Assembly: GCA_963751355.1 (NCBI GenBank)
Contig: CAVVVS010000095.1
Location: 1-58,558, forward strand
Direction of reading: 5' to 3'
Length of the DNA: 58,558 nucleotides
From: CAVVVS01 sp963751355
Lineage (GTDB): Bacteria > Bacteroidota > Ignavibacteria > Ignavibacteriales > Ignavibacteriaceae
Positions within the stretch are counted from its first letter, which is position 1. Each line of letters opens with the position of its first letter. Below are positions 1 to 9,752 of the stretch, one piece after another. The notes under the pieces were generated by a model, which saw only the letters and a program-made list of their open reading frames with translations, made no database searches and was not told the DNA's origin. The position numbers were made by a program, and so were the translations under genes.

Positions 1-1570
1 ACTCTTTATCGAATTGCTTTTGTCCTAATAATCCTTTTCCTTCCCTGAGGTAGTCCAGATCTTTTTCGGCTTTCAACTTGTTTTTAAAATTTATTTCGTC
101 GTAATTAAATACTTTTTTGAGTGCCGCCGAATTTTTCCCCATTATGGAATTGTAAATCTTGCCTACTGCTTTTCTATTAAAAGCTACTTCTTCTTTGAAT
201 TCCGCAGAATTTTTAAATGATAAAAATGTGCTCAACTTTTCTAAAATTTCACCTTTTTCCGGAATTGTATGCGTTTGTGTATCATTCATCAACTGCAGAA
301 AATGTTCTATTTTTCTGTAGAAGATATATCCTTTAGTTAAAATATCCGATTCATTTTGTTCAAGAAGTTTTGCCTCGCTTAATCTGTGAATTCCTTCCAG
401 CGTATTTCCGGTTCTTATATCTTTAATTTTGCCGCCGTTGATTAATTGAAGCGCCTGCACGGAAAATTCAATATCTCGGATGCCTCCCGGAATTAATTTT
501 ATATTTCCCTCATCTTTCAAAGATTTTTCGATATTCGATTTCAAATTTCTTATCTGCTCAACCGGTGAGCTTGAAAAAGTTGACGGGTAGATGAAAGGGA
601 GCAAAAAATTCGTGAATTGGTTATAAAGCTCTCTGTTGCCGCAAATAAAATTTGCTTTGATAAGCATTTGGCGTTCCCAATCCTCCCCCCGGCTTTCATA
701 ATAATTTAAATATTCAGGCAACGAGCCGGTAAGTGGAGAATTTCTGCCATCCGGACGTAAACGAAAATCAATTCTGAATATGAACCCCATAGGAGTTACG
801 GAAGAAGCACTTTTAATAAAAAGGTGAATAGCTTCGGTCAGTATTTCATTATAACTTTTTCCTCCTTTAATGTTTTCGTTTTCGTCGTAAAAAATCATTA
901 GGTCAACATCGGAGCTGTAATTCAACTCGTCACCGCCTAATTTGCCGAGGGCAATTATACAAAATTTTCTCTCAATGCTTTTGATTCCGTATTTGTTTAA
1001 GATTTCCCGGTAAGAAAGTGAGAACAGTTCCGAAATCAAAAGCCGGGCTAATATGGATAACTCTCCGGTAATTTCTTCAAGATCTGCATAGCCTAAAATA
1101 TCCCTGGTTCCTATGCGCAGAATCTCTTTTCTCTTTATGCTTCTCAGCGCGTTTACTTTTGCCCCGAATGTCTTATAAAGGCTAATTGCTTCGAGAACAG
1201 ACTCTTTAAATTGGATTTCTCGGAGCTTTTTCTTTAAAGTGGACAGATTTGATATCCAGTAAAAATATTCTGGATTCCTGACTAAAATATCGGTTAAATA
1301 ATTACTGTTTGCCGCAATTGCCGATAAAACTTCTACATAATGAGGATATTTAATGCACTCATTAAGGAAGGATACTTTGTCATACATGCCGGATAGAATC
1401 CTAAGTAAATTAGCCCAGGTGCTTCCGGTAAAATGTTTTTGAACCGCCTCCGCTCCGAACAATTCGAAAATATTATCCAACGATTCAGGCGGCAGAAATC
1501 CCGCTGAAAATTCAACTATATTTTGAATAAAATCCTGCGGTATTTTTTCATTTTTCTGAGATTTAGTCAC
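1..1570 (-). CDS. glnE: Glutamine synthetase adenylyltransferase/deadenylase (partial, C-terminus off left edge)
   Basis: The first 523 codons of a GlnE-type protein lie on the minus strand; the rest runs off the left edge (full-length family members are about 950 residues). GlnE adds and removes AMP on glutamine synthetase in response to nitrogen status. The nucleotidyltransferase signature ALGKLGGDELNYSSDVDL falls near residues 210-225, followed by an IDFRLRPDGRNSPL stretch and the helical GlnD/GlnE domain (LIPGGIRDIEFSVQ). By position this is the N-terminal deadenylylating half. A GTG at 1570 is taken as start because a TAA lies in frame a few codons upstream and no ATG precedes the conserved region; ribosome-binding signal is weak. 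The P-II gene glnB, whose product is the classical GlnE effector, is about 3.5 kb away. Confidence 0.9.
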   Translation of the reverse strand, partial: MTKSQKNEKIPQDFIQNIVEFSAGFLPPESLDNIFELFGAEAVQKHFTGSTWANLLRILSGMYDKVSFLNECIKYPHYVEVLSAIAANSNYLTDILVRNPEYFYWISNLSTLKKKLREIQFKESVLEAISLYKTFGAKVNALRSIKRKEILRIGTRDILGYADLEEITGELSILARLLISELFSLSYREILNKYGIKSIERKFCIIALGKLGGDELNYSSDVDLMIFYDENENIKGGKSYNEILTEAIHLFIKSASSVTPMGFIFRIDFRLRPDGRNSPLTGSLPEYLNYYESRGEDWERQMLIKANFICGNRELYNQFTNFLLPFIYPSTFSSSPVEQIRNLKSNIEKSLKDEGNIKLIPGGIRDIEFSVQALQLINGGKIKDIRTGNTLEGIHRLSEAKLLEQNESDILTKGYIFYRKIEHFLQLMNDTQTHTIPEKGEILEKLSTFLSFKNSAEFKEEVAFNRKAVGKIYNSIMGKNSAALKKVFNYDEINFKNKLKAEKDLDYLREGKGLLGQKQFDKE

Positions 1571-1979
1571 AATAATTCGAGACTTTTAAAATTTTAGTAC
1601 TAATCTAATATATAAATACGGTAATTTGAATAGCAATGAGGCTAGTTTTGAGGATGACAAAACTGTTTTAAGGGAAAACATTCTTAATTTTAATGAGCTG
1701 TGTTTATCGAAATTGATACGCATTTTGCTGTAACGGTTGAAAATAAGGCATAGAATTTTATATACTATTTGTGTTTTGATTTACGTGAGATTTATATTAA
1801 GAACCGGAACAGATTGCTCATCATTAAGTTTAACAACTGTTGATCTTACTGCCTTTTTTATTGTATTTGTTTTGATTAATATTGCACGTAATATATTTGT
1901 AAAAGGTGTGCATAATTGCATTTCAGAGACCCAATCATTAAATTTACTACCCATTTATGAACGGAGAACCAGTTAGGAT
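1571..1979. other. Intergenic region between glnE and secA
   Basis: This 409-base divergent gap should hold the promoters of glnE and secA. A TTG-started reading frame at 1737-1976 (79 codons, two hydrophobic stretches) ends four bases before secA; it has no convincing ribosome-binding site or recognisable domain, and I do not call it a gene. A GGAG at about 1963 lies rather far upstream of the secA ATG. Confidence 0.4.
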
Positions 1980-4900
1980 ATGAAAAATATTATTAAAACA
2001 ATTTTTGGCGATAAGCATATTAAAGATTATAAAAAACTCTGGCCTATTGTTGAAGAAATAAAAGAAGAATATGAAAAAATAAAGGATTTCTCGGAAGAGC
2101 AGTTAAAGGCTAAGACAACCGAATTCAAAGAAAAAATTGAGAAGGATACTGAAGAAATCAGGGGAAAAATATCAGAGCTCAAAGAGCAGCTTAAATCGGA
2201 TCAAGATTTTGACCGGCAGTCGATGTATGACCAAGTTGATGAGCTTGAAGAAGAATTGAATGATCAATACGAAGCTATTTTGGATGAGCTTCTTCCGGAA
2301 GCTTTTGCAGTTGTAAAAGCTACATGTGTTAAATTACTAGGTAAAAGCTGGACGGTAGCTGGAGATAAATCCATATGGGACATGGTACCGTATGATGTTC
2401 AACTCATGGGCGGTATTGTTCTCCATCAAGGTAAAATTGCCGAAATGGCGACTGGTGAAGGCAAAACCTTGGTCGCGACCTTACCGGTTTATTTGAATGC
2501 TTTGACCGGAAGGGGAGTTCACCTTGTTACCGTAAACGATTATTTGGCTAAACGTGACAGTGAATGGATGGGTGAAATTTATAAATTTCATGGATTAACT
2601 GTAGGCGTTATTCTAAACACCATGGATCCCCAGGACCGAAAGAAAAATTATGACTGTGATATTACATACGGAACAAATAACGAATTTGGATTCGATTACC
2701 TCCGCGATAATATGGCTGTGGATGAAGAATATCTTGTACAACGTGGTCATAATTACACTATAGTAGATGAAGTGGACTCCGTACTGATTGATGAAGCAAG
2801 AACTCCGCTTATTATTTCAGGTCCTGTTGAGATTGATGATCAAAGGTTTGATGAAATGAAACCCCGTGTAGAAAGACTGTTCAGGCTTCAAACCAATCTA
2901 GTTGCTAAATTCGTTCAGGAGGCACAAGAATTTTTAAACACTGAAGGAAAAGAAAACGAAAATCAGGCAGGTATGCAATTATTAAGGGCATACCACGGAT
3001 TACCTAAAAATAAAAAGCTTGCTAAAGTTTTGAGCGAAGGCGGAAATAAAAAGTTAATGCAGAGTACTGAGATGGAATTCATGCGTGAAAAAGCGAAAAA
3101 CATGTACATCATTGACGATGAGCTTTATTTCGTTATCGATGAAAAAAATAATACGGTGGATATAACCGATAAAGGGAGAGAGGAATTAGCAAGAGGTTCG
3201 GGGATGGAAAAAGATTTCTTTATTCTTCCCGATCTTGGAACAGAAATTAGTAAACTTGAAAACGATCCTAATCTAAGCCCTGAAGATATAATTAAAAAGA
3301 AAGATGCGCTCTATAACAGGTACTCCGAAAGCAGTGATAGAATTCATACTATTCATCAATTGGTGAAGGCTTATACACTTTTTGAATTGGATGATGAGTA
3401 CGTTATTACTGAAGACGGTAAAATTGCAATTGTTGATGAATTCACCGGTCGTGTCCTTCCCGGCAGAAGATACTCGGACGGTTTGCACCAGGCGATTGAA
3501 GCGAAAGAAAATGTAAAAGTAGAAAAAGATACCCAGACTCTGGCGACGATTACTTTGCAGAATTATTTTAGGATGTATAACAAAATAGCGGGAATGACGG
3601 GAACTGCCGAAACAGAAGAAGGTGAATTTTGGGAAATCTATAAACTGGAAGTAGTTGTCGTACCAACTAACAAACCTGTTGTCAGAGAGGATTTGGAAGA
3701 TGCAGTTTATAAAACAAGAAGAGAAAAATATAATGCCGTAATCGATCATATTGAGGAACTGAAAAAGCAAGGTAGACCCGTATTAGTGGGTACAACTTCG
3801 GTTGATGTTTCCGAGACGATAAGCAGAATGTTAAAGAGAAAAGGAATCACTCACAATGTGTTAAATGCAAAACAACATCAGCGTGAAGCCGAAATTGTTG
3901 CACATGCAGGCGAAATAAGTGCTGTTACCATTGCCACCAATATGGCGGGACGCGGTACGGATATTAAACTTGGTGCAGGTGTAAAAGATAGAGGCGGGTT
4001 GTTCATTGTAGGAACAGAAAGACATGAATCAAGGCGAATCGATCGTCAGTTGAGAGGTCGTTCAGGTCGTCAGGGAGATCCGGGAGCATCAAAATTTTAT
4101 CTATCTCTCGAAGATGATCTTATGAGACTTTTCGGAAGCGAAAGAATTGCTTCCGTTATGAAGAGGATGGGAATCCAGGATGGTGAAGTTATTGAGCATT
4201 CCTTGATTACCAAATCCGTTGAAAAAGCCCAGAAGAAAGTTGAAGAAAACAATTTTTCCATAAGAAAAAGACTGCTTGAGTATGATGACACGATGAATCA
4301 GCAGCGCGAGGTTATATATCTCCGTAGGAAAAGAGCGCTGCAGGGCGATAGATTAAAGAGCGAAATATTTGATTTAATGCATGAATATGTAAATGATGTT
4401 GTTGATAAATACTTTAATGATGTTCATGCAGACAAAATAAAAGAAGACATACTGCACAATTTGTTAGTCGAAATTAAGCTGGAGCCCCAGGAATTTGAAA
4501 CTCTCGGCGATGAAGGTATTAAACAGAGAATTCTCAAAGAGGCTAAAACTTTTTATGATAAAAAAGAAGAAATGCTCGGGCACGAAATGATGGCAAGGCT
4601 GGAGCGTTATGCAATGCTCAGTGTTATAGACCATAAATGGAAAGAGCATCTCCGGGAAATGGATGATCTGAAGGAAGGAATCGGACTGAGAGCTTACGGT
4701 CAAAGAGATCCTCTTGTAGAATACAAGGTTGAAGCGTTCAAGTTATTTGCTGACATGCTTGTGCAAATTAGAGATGAGGTCGTTTCATTTAGCTTTAAAT
4801 TTTTTCCGCAGGCACCCGAAGAAATTCAAACCACGAGAAGACGTCAACCAAGGGCACGGATTACAGAGTCTAAACAAAGTACCGATAATATTGGAATTTC

Positions 4901-5048
4901 CTCGGCAGCTCAAAATGCAGCAACAAATGCCGGAAATGAACAAACAGCGGGTAAGCCTCAACCGGTGCATGTAGCCGAAAAAGTCGGTAGAAATGATCCT
5001 TGCCCTTGCGGGAGCGGGAAAAAATATAAACATTGCCATGGCAGATAA
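1980..5048 (+). CDS. secA: Protein translocase subunit SecA
   Basis: SecA is the ATPase motor that pushes preproteins through SecYEG. Walker A (MATGEGKTL) lies near residue 157, the Walker B/DEAD region (VDEVDSVLIDEARTPLII) near residue 262, and the helicase motifs TTSVDVSE and NMAGRGTDI follow. The extreme C-terminus carries the zinc-binding SecB/ribosome-contact motif CPCGSGKKYKHCH. At 1022 residues it is longer than the E. coli protein (901); the extra length includes an insertion after the DEAD motif of the sort seen in Bacteroidetes/Chlorobi SecA. Fifteen bases separate it from glnB, so they are probably co-transcribed. Many downstream products in this window carry Sec signal peptides. 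Confidence 0.98.
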   Translation: MKNIIKTIFGDKHIKDYKKLWPIVEEIKEEYEKIKDFSEEQLKAKTTEFKEKIEKDTEEIRGKISELKEQLKSDQDFDRQSMYDQVDELEEELNDQYEAILDELLPEAFAVVKATCVKLLGKSWTVAGDKSIWDMVPYDVQLMGGIVLHQGKIAEMATGEGKTLVATLPVYLNALTGRGVHLVTVNDYLAKRDSEWMGEIYKFHGLTVGVILNTMDPQDRKKNYDCDITYGTNNEFGFDYLRDNMAVDEEYLVQRGHNYTIVDEVDSVLIDEARTPLIISGPVEIDDQRFDEMKPRVERLFRLQTNLVAKFVQEAQEFLNTEGKENENQAGMQLLRAYHGLPKNKKLAKVLSEGGNKKLMQSTEMEFMREKAKNMYIIDDELYFVIDEKNNTVDITDKGREELARGSGMEKDFFILPDLGTEISKLENDPNLSPEDIIKKKDALYNRYSESSDRIHTIHQLVKAYTLFELDDEYVITEDGKIAIVDEFTGRVLPGRRYSDGLHQAIEAKENVKVEKDTQTLATITLQNYFRMYNKIAGMTGTAETEEGEFWEIYKLEVVVVPTNKPVVREDLEDAVYKTRREKYNAVIDHIEELKKQGRPVLVGTTSVDVSETISRMLKRKGITHNVLNAKQHQREAEIVAHAGEISAVTIATNMAGRGTDIKLGAGVKDRGGLFIVGTERHESRRIDRQLRGRSGRQGDPGASKFYLSLEDDLMRLFGSERIASVMKRMGIQDGEVIEHSLITKSVEKAQKKVEENNFSIRKRLLEYDDTMNQQREVIYLRRKRALQGDRLKSEIFDLMHEYVNDVVDKYFNDVHADKIKEDILHNLLVEIKLEPQEFETLGDEGIKQRILKEAKTFYDKKEEMLGHEMMARLERYAMLSVIDHKWKEHLREMDDLKEGIGLRAYGQRDPLVEYKVEAFKLFADMLVQIRDEVVSFSFKFFPQAPEEIQTTRRRQPRARITESKQSTDNIGISSAAQNAATNAGNEQTAGKPQPVHVAEKVGRNDPCPCGSGKKYKHCHGR

Positions 5049-5062
5049 TATAAAGGGGCATC

Positions 5063-5401
5063 ATGAAAAAAATTGAAGCCATCATACGTCCTTTTAAATT
5101 GGATGAAGTAAAAGAAGCACTGGTTGAAGAAGGTATAAGAGGACTCACAATTTCGGAAGTGCGCGGCTACGGAAGACAAAAAGGACATACCGAAACTTAT
5201 AGAGGAAGCGAGTATAGGATCGAATTTATTCCGAAAATAAAAATCGAAGTCGTTGTTGATGATCATAAACTCGATCAAATTATTGATGCAATTCTAAAAA
5301 CTGCTAAAACAGGGCAGGTTGGAGACGGGAAGATATTTATCTACGATATTCAAGATGCTATTAGGATAAGAACTGAAGAATCGGGGAGCGGTGCACTGTA
5401 A
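5063..5401 (+). CDS. glnB: Nitrogen regulatory protein P-II
   Basis: A 112-residue P-II protein: a trimeric sensor of 2-oxoglutarate, ATP/ADP and, through uridylylation, glutamine. It opens with the family start MKKIEAIIRPFKLDEVKEAL. The T-loop GYGRQKGHTETYRGSEY retains the tyrosine equivalent to Tyr51, the usual uridylylation site, and TGQVGDGKIFI is the B-loop. An AAAGGGG ribosome-binding site precedes the ATG. GlnB versus GlnK cannot be decided from sequence alone; no amtB is adjacent, which leans towards GlnB. The truncated glnE at the left edge makes a regulatory link to glutamine synthetase plausible. Confidence 0.95.
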   Translation: MKKIEAIIRPFKLDEVKEALVEEGIRGLTISEVRGYGRQKGHTETYRGSEYRIEFIPKIKIEVVVDDHKLDQIIDAILKTAKTGQVGDGKIFIYDIQDAIRIRTEESGSGAL

Positions 5402-5446
5402 AATATTTTACCTTTTTCTTTTTTACAATCTTTAATAGCTTCTTAT

Positions 5447-7681
5447 ATGCATTATAAATTACATGCTGCATTGATAAAATATATTTTTATTTCGCTTTCT
5501 GTCCTGATGTTATCCGGTTGTGGCGTATGGGAAAATTTTACTACCTATTTTAATCTTTACTACAACGCAAAGGATACATTTGAACAGGCAGAAAAAGCCA
5601 TTGATAATCAAAAAGAGGATATATTCTCCACTAAACCTCCGCAATTACCCGGCAGCGCTCGTGGATTATTAAAAAAAGTAGAGGAAAAATGTTCAAATAT
5701 CTTGCAATTTCATAAGAACTCAGGTTATGTGGATGATGCTCTTTTGATGCTGGGGAAGACATTTTTTTATCAGCAGGATTACCGTAAAAGCCTTAGGAAA
5801 TTTCAAGAATTACTTGCTACTCAGCCTCACAGTGATCTCGTGCTTGAAGCCAACCTTTGGATAGGCAAGGTACAGATGCAATTGAGAAATTATGATGACG
5901 GACAGGCAACCCTGGAAAACGTAAAAGACGAAGCGATTAAAAAAGGGGATGATGATATTATCAGGGAAGCGTTTGTGGAAGAAATAAAATATCATATTTC
6001 TCAACAAGATTATTCCGGTGCGATCGGTTTAGCCAGCGATTTTTTAAAGGTATCGGATGATAGCGAAGTAAATGCCGAGGTTGAATATGAATTGGGGAAA
6101 TTATACGATTTGGTTGATGACACATCAAATGCTATTGTTTCCTTTAGAAATGTTTTTAATTATTCGCCTTCCTACGATGTAAAAGTCAACTCTTTAATTC
6201 AGTTGGGCAGTGAACTGCGGGATGCAGGCAAACCCGATACAGCTCTGATTATTTTCAATAACATGAAGGATGAAGCTAAATATTCCGACCATTACAGCGA
6301 AATAGATTTGCAGCGGGGAGTAACACAATTAAAATTGAATAATTTCAAAACCGCAATCGGCATTTTAAAGATGGTCGATTCTTCCTATGCATCCACTCCG
6401 AGTTCCGGCATAGCAAGGTTTGAACTTGCCAAAATTTATGAAACACATTTTAATAATTATGACTCTGCTTCTGTTTATTATTCAAGAGCAGTTTCTTCTT
6501 CTGCACCGCCGGATACTTTAACCGAAGCCCGTCAAAAAAATGCGCTTTTCTCCAAGTATAATTTGTTATCCCAAAAATTAATCGATGAAAAAAAGCAGTT
6601 GCTATATGCACTTCAACCGGAAGAATTTGTAAAAGACTCCATTGCATTTTATTCCGATACTCTGGACAATAAAAAAAATACATCTAATGTAACCAATGAA
6701 GAAAATAGAGTGGTCAGGAAAGAAGTAGAAAATAGAAGGTTCTCACAAACCCAAAGAACGCCCCAACAGAAATCACAGCCAAGGCAAAATCCACCTGTTC
6801 GACCTCATCTTTCAACCGATTCATTAAAAACAATTCTTGTAAAATCGGAATTTGATATGGGTAACCTGTTTTTTACAGAGTTTAATTTACCAGATTCAGC
6901 TTATTATTATTATACGTCCATATTGGCAAATTATCCAAATTCATCATATCAGGCAAGAACGATGTATGCTCTAGGGAGTTATTATCTAACCGAGAATAAT
7001 GAAAAGAAAGCAGATAGTTTATTTAACATTATTTACGAAAATTATAAAAACGAAAGAATTGTAAATGCGGCTGCCGATAAACTTGGTAAGCCATTAATTG
7101 ATTTCAATTTTGATCCTGCCAAACCATTGTATGAAAAAGCCGAAAAGACTTTATTAAAAGGTTCTTATGATACTACGTTAACACAATTATATCATATTTA
7201 TAAAGCTCACCATTCCTCCCCTTATGCAGCCAAATCGCTATATACCAGCGGATGGATATTAGTAAATAAACTATCTAAACCCGATTCCGCTGCAGTTGTT
7301 TATGATACCCTTGTGAAAAATTATCCTCAAACTGTTTATGCTACAGCCGTTAACTCTGAGCTTAATACGTATAAACAAGAGCAGATAAGAATAAAAAGGG
7401 CGATCGAAGATTCTATTAAACAAACGCAGCAAAAACTCAACGCATCTGCAGATTCTTCGGGTAAAAAATCAAATACCGAAAAATTATCCGAAAAACCTGA
7501 GAAAGAACCTCAAGGTAAAATTACGGGAGAAGATAATTCCAAATCAGAACAAAGGGACAAGATAATTGAAGCGAAGCGGGAAGAGGAGGCTCAGAAACAG
7601 AAATTTCAAAAAAATAATACCGTACCAAAAGATACATTAATTAGAGGGGACTTCAGAAGACATCGCAAAAAAATTAAATAA
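5447..7681 (+). CDS. Large TPR-repeat outer-membrane lipoprotein
   Basis: A 744-residue protein with a lipobox (LMLSGC, cysteine near residue 25), so it is predicted to be a lipoprotein. Tetratricopeptide-like helical pairs run from about residue 55 to 400 (for example DDALLMLGKTFFYQQDYRKSLRKF) and again from 460 to 630, split by a low-complexity Q/P/R-rich stretch (about 425-455). The C-terminus is highly charged (KPEKEPQGK and EAKREEEAQKQKFQ). Long TPR lipoproteins of this build in the Bacteroidetes group include SprE/PorW, which takes part in type IX secretion, and BamD-like proteins; the resemblance here is in architecture only. It follows glnB by 45 bases. Function otherwise unknown. Confidence 0.8.
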   Translation: MHYKLHAALIKYIFISLSVLMLSGCGVWENFTTYFNLYYNAKDTFEQAEKAIDNQKEDIFSTKPPQLPGSARGLLKKVEEKCSNILQFHKNSGYVDDALLMLGKTFFYQQDYRKSLRKFQELLATQPHSDLVLEANLWIGKVQMQLRNYDDGQATLENVKDEAIKKGDDDIIREAFVEEIKYHISQQDYSGAIGLASDFLKVSDDSEVNAEVEYELGKLYDLVDDTSNAIVSFRNVFNYSPSYDVKVNSLIQLGSELRDAGKPDTALIIFNNMKDEAKYSDHYSEIDLQRGVTQLKLNNFKTAIGILKMVDSSYASTPSSGIARFELAKIYETHFNNYDSASVYYSRAVSSSAPPDTLTEARQKNALFSKYNLLSQKLIDEKKQLLYALQPEEFVKDSIAFYSDTLDNKKNTSNVTNEENRVVRKEVENRRFSQTQRTPQQKSQPRQNPPVRPHLSTDSLKTILVKSEFDMGNLFFTEFNLPDSAYYYYTSILANYPNSSYQARTMYALGSYYLTENNEKKADSLFNIIYENYKNERIVNAAADKLGKPLIDFNFDPAKPLYEKAEKTLLKGSYDTTLTQLYHIYKAHHSSPYAAKSLYTSGWILVNKLSKPDSAAVVYDTLVKNYPQTVYATAVNSELNTYKQEQIRIKRAIEDSIKQTQQKLNASADSSGKKSNTEKLSEKPEKEPQGKITGEDNSKSEQRDKIIEAKREEEAQKQKFQKNNTVPKDTLIRGDFRRHRKKIK

Positions 7682-7760
7682 TGATTAATATATTTTATTT
7701 GTTGGGTTTTTGTTTACGGAATAATATCTTTTAGTATTTATCTTGAATATATGTTAGTGA

Positions 7761-8525
7761 GTGAAATTACCGATGACTTCATTCCAGGTACCTCAAAACG
7801 AATTAGCCTGGCTGTTCGATAAATTATTGATCTACGCCAGGAAGAGAAAAGTACAAAGTATTTTTCTTTATATTATTTTCTTATTGTATTTCAGTATCCC
7901 TTCATTTCAAATCCCTTTATTGCAATTTAGTCATTTCAGAGTAACATCATTGATGGAGCAGAGAGCTATTGAGAACAATTTAAATTATTACCCGGAACAA
8001 TCATGGGTAAATATTGATGATGTAAATCCGGTACTTTTGAAAGCAATTATTTCTATGGAAGACGGAAAGTTTTTTATGCACAAAGGTATTGATTGGAAGC
8101 AGCTAAATACTTCGCTTCGATTAAATAAACGTAAAGGACGTATTATAAGAGGCGCAAGTACTTTAACAATGCAGCTTGCAAAAAATTTATATTTTAGTAC
8201 AAGGAAAACTTTCATCAGAAAAACAAAAGAGCTGTTAGTTACTTTTAGGATGGAAAAGGAGTTATCGAAACGTTCTATTCTGCAAAATTATATAAATGCC
8301 GTCGAATGGGGAGACGGAATTTTCGGGGTAAGAAAAGCTGCCGAAATATATTTCCATAAAGATCCGCGGGACTTAAATAAATACGAATGTGCCCGTTTGG
8401 CGGCTGTGATTCCTTCACCTTTAAAACATCAACCGAATTCTAATTCGTCCTATGTAATAAGAAGAACCGCAATTATTTTAAATAGAATGGGTGATGTAAT
8501 TTTATTCCCTAAGAAAAAATTATGA
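7761..8525 (+). CDS. mtgA: Monofunctional peptidoglycan transglycosylase
   Basis: A GT51 glycosyltransferase that polymerises lipid II into glycan strands, without the transpeptidase domain of bifunctional PBPs. A membrane anchor (IFLYIIFLLYFSIPSF) is at about residues 34-49. The GT51 motifs are in order: ISMEDGKFFMHKGIDW (catalytic glutamate, about residue 96), GASTLTMQLAKNLYF, RKTKELLVTFRMEKELSK and ILQNYINAVEWGDGIFGVRKAAE. Length (254) suits MtgA. The start used is GTG at 7761; an in-frame ATG four codons later (7773) is an equal candidate, and neither has a clear ribosome-binding site. The last four bases overlap the start of the next gene (ATGA), indicating translational coupling. Confidence 0.93.
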   Translation: MKLPMTSFQVPQNELAWLFDKLLIYARKRKVQSIFLYIIFLLYFSIPSFQIPLLQFSHFRVTSLMEQRAIENNLNYYPEQSWVNIDDVNPVLLKAIISMEDGKFFMHKGIDWKQLNTSLRLNKRKGRIIRGASTLTMQLAKNLYFSTRKTFIRKTKELLVTFRMEKELSKRSILQNYINAVEWGDGIFGVRKAAEIYFHKDPRDLNKYECARLAAVIPSPLKHQPNSNSSYVIRRTAIILNRMGDVILFPKKKL

Positions 8526-9184
8526 AAAGAAAAGAATTACTTGAATTAATTGAAGATGGGGAAAATTTTATTTGTGAATTTAAACGGAAATTTTCTACGC
8601 ATGAAAAAATTGCAAAAGAGATGCTTGCCTTTGCTAACAGCAAAGGGGGATATATCTTATTCGGAATAGACGACGATAAACAAATCATCGGTGTGGAAAG
8701 CGAAAAAACGGAAGCGGAACTTATAAAAGATACTGCTACAAATTATTGCGAGCCTCCCTTAGAATATTCGATAAATTATATTGATCTCTACGGTAAAGAA
8801 ATTGTTATAGTGGAAATTCCGGAATCTGATAGTAAACCTCATCGCCTACAGGATTATCGGGACAAACTGGATATCAGTGAAGCGGTTGTAATGATAAGGG
8901 TAAATGATAAAAGTGTACAAGCCAGTAAAGAAATGGTTAGGATTCTTCGTGCACAAAGCGGGGAATTGCCTCTTAAAAAATATTCAATTGGTGCAAACGA
9001 AAAACTTGTTTTCGAATACCTGGCAAAGAATGAACGGATATCAGTGAAAGAATTAAGTAAACTGATTAATATTTCGGAAAGACGGGCATCCAGAACATTG
9101 GTAAAATTAGTCCGCGCTAATTTGTTGATGATTCATACGAAAGATAACGGGGAAGAATACTTTACCGGAGTTGGGGAAACTTAA
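8522..9184 (+). CDS. AlbA_2 (Schlafen-like) domain protein with C-terminal winged helix
   Basis: Residues 1-120 match the AlbA_2/divergent AAA-4 domain: ENFICEFKRKFS, then EMLAFANSKGGYILFGIDDD and a QIIGVESEKTEAEL segment. The C-terminal 70 residues form a winged helix (NEKLVFEYLAKNERISVKELSKLINISERRASRTLVKL reads as helix-turn-helix). Such proteins are usually annotated as putative transcriptional regulators or nucleic-acid-binding proteins; no experimentally defined role can be assigned. It overlaps mtgA by four bases and faces trmH tail to tail three bases away. Confidence 0.85.
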   Translation: MKRKELLELIEDGENFICEFKRKFSTHEKIAKEMLAFANSKGGYILFGIDDDKQIIGVESEKTEAELIKDTATNYCEPPLEYSINYIDLYGKEIVIVEIPESDSKPHRLQDYRDKLDISEAVVMIRVNDKSVQASKEMVRILRAQSGELPLKKYSIGANEKLVFEYLAKNERISVKELSKLINISERRASRTLVKLVRANLLMIHTKDNGEEYFTGVGET

Positions 9185-9187
9185 AAA

Positions 9188-9730
9188 TTATTTATTACCT
9201 TTGTCATAAATCTTTCTCAATTCGAAGACTGCAATTCCGTACGCAACGGCAACATTTAAAGATTGTTTAATTCCGTATTGAGGTATCTCTATGGAAAAGT
9301 CACACAGGTCAATCAGTTCTTGTGAAACTCCTGTAATTTCATTTCCGATCAAAAGACAGAGCGGAAATATATTTGAATCGATATTATAATAGGAAAGGCT
9401 TTTGTCTGTTAATTCAAGAGCGCAAATTTTTACACCCTGCTCTTTTAGTTGCAATACAACTTCTTTGGGATCTTTAACAAATTCCCAGTTTACGCTTTCC
9501 GTTGAACCCAAGGCTGTTTTTAAGATTTCCTTTTTTGGAGGATGTGGTGTGTATCCGCAGAGGTAAAGTTTTTCAATCATTGCTCCGTCGGAAGTTCTAA
9601 AAATTGAACCGACATTATAATTACTCCGGATACTATTTAGTATAACATAAACCGGCAATTTGTTTACCCTGTGAAGTGAGTCTAATGTGCTCCGGTTGAG
9701 CGAAATTTCATCGTGAGTAAGTTTTTTCAT
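9188..9730 (-). CDS. TrmH/SpoU-family RNA 2'-O-methyltransferase
   Basis: A 180-residue SPOUT-class methyltransferase. The three SpoU motifs are present: RSNYNVGSIFRTSDG (motif 1), LCLLIGNEITGVSQELIDLC (motif 2) and IEIPQYGIKQSLNVAVAYGIAVFEL (motif 3, trefoil-knot SAM site). These enzymes 2'-O-methylate ribose in tRNA or rRNA. The protein lacks the N-terminal RNA-binding domain of RlmB-type enzymes and resembles short TrmH/TrmL-like proteins, so the exact target is not determined. It lies 22 bases downstream of rlmN on the same strand, giving a two-gene RNA-modification operon. Confidence 0.92.
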   Translation of the reverse strand: MKKLTHDEISLNRSTLDSLHRVNKLPVYVILNSIRSNYNVGSIFRTSDGAMIEKLYLCGYTPHPPKKEILKTALGSTESVNWEFVKDPKEVVLQLKEQGVKICALELTDKSLSYYNIDSNIFPLCLLIGNEITGVSQELIDLCDFSIEIPQYGIKQSLNVAVAYGIAVFELRKIYDKGNK

Positions 9731-9752
9731 CCGCTAAAAAGTCATTCTTCTG

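Noticed and set aside
1737..1976. 79-codon TTG-started frame just before secA
   Set aside because: No ribosome-binding site, no recognisable family, and a composition like the surrounding non-coding DNA; hydrophobic stretches are expected by chance in AT-rich sequence.
3273..3770. 165-codon frame antisense to secA
   Set aside because: It lies wholly opposite a strongly conserved part of secA and shows no protein-family features.
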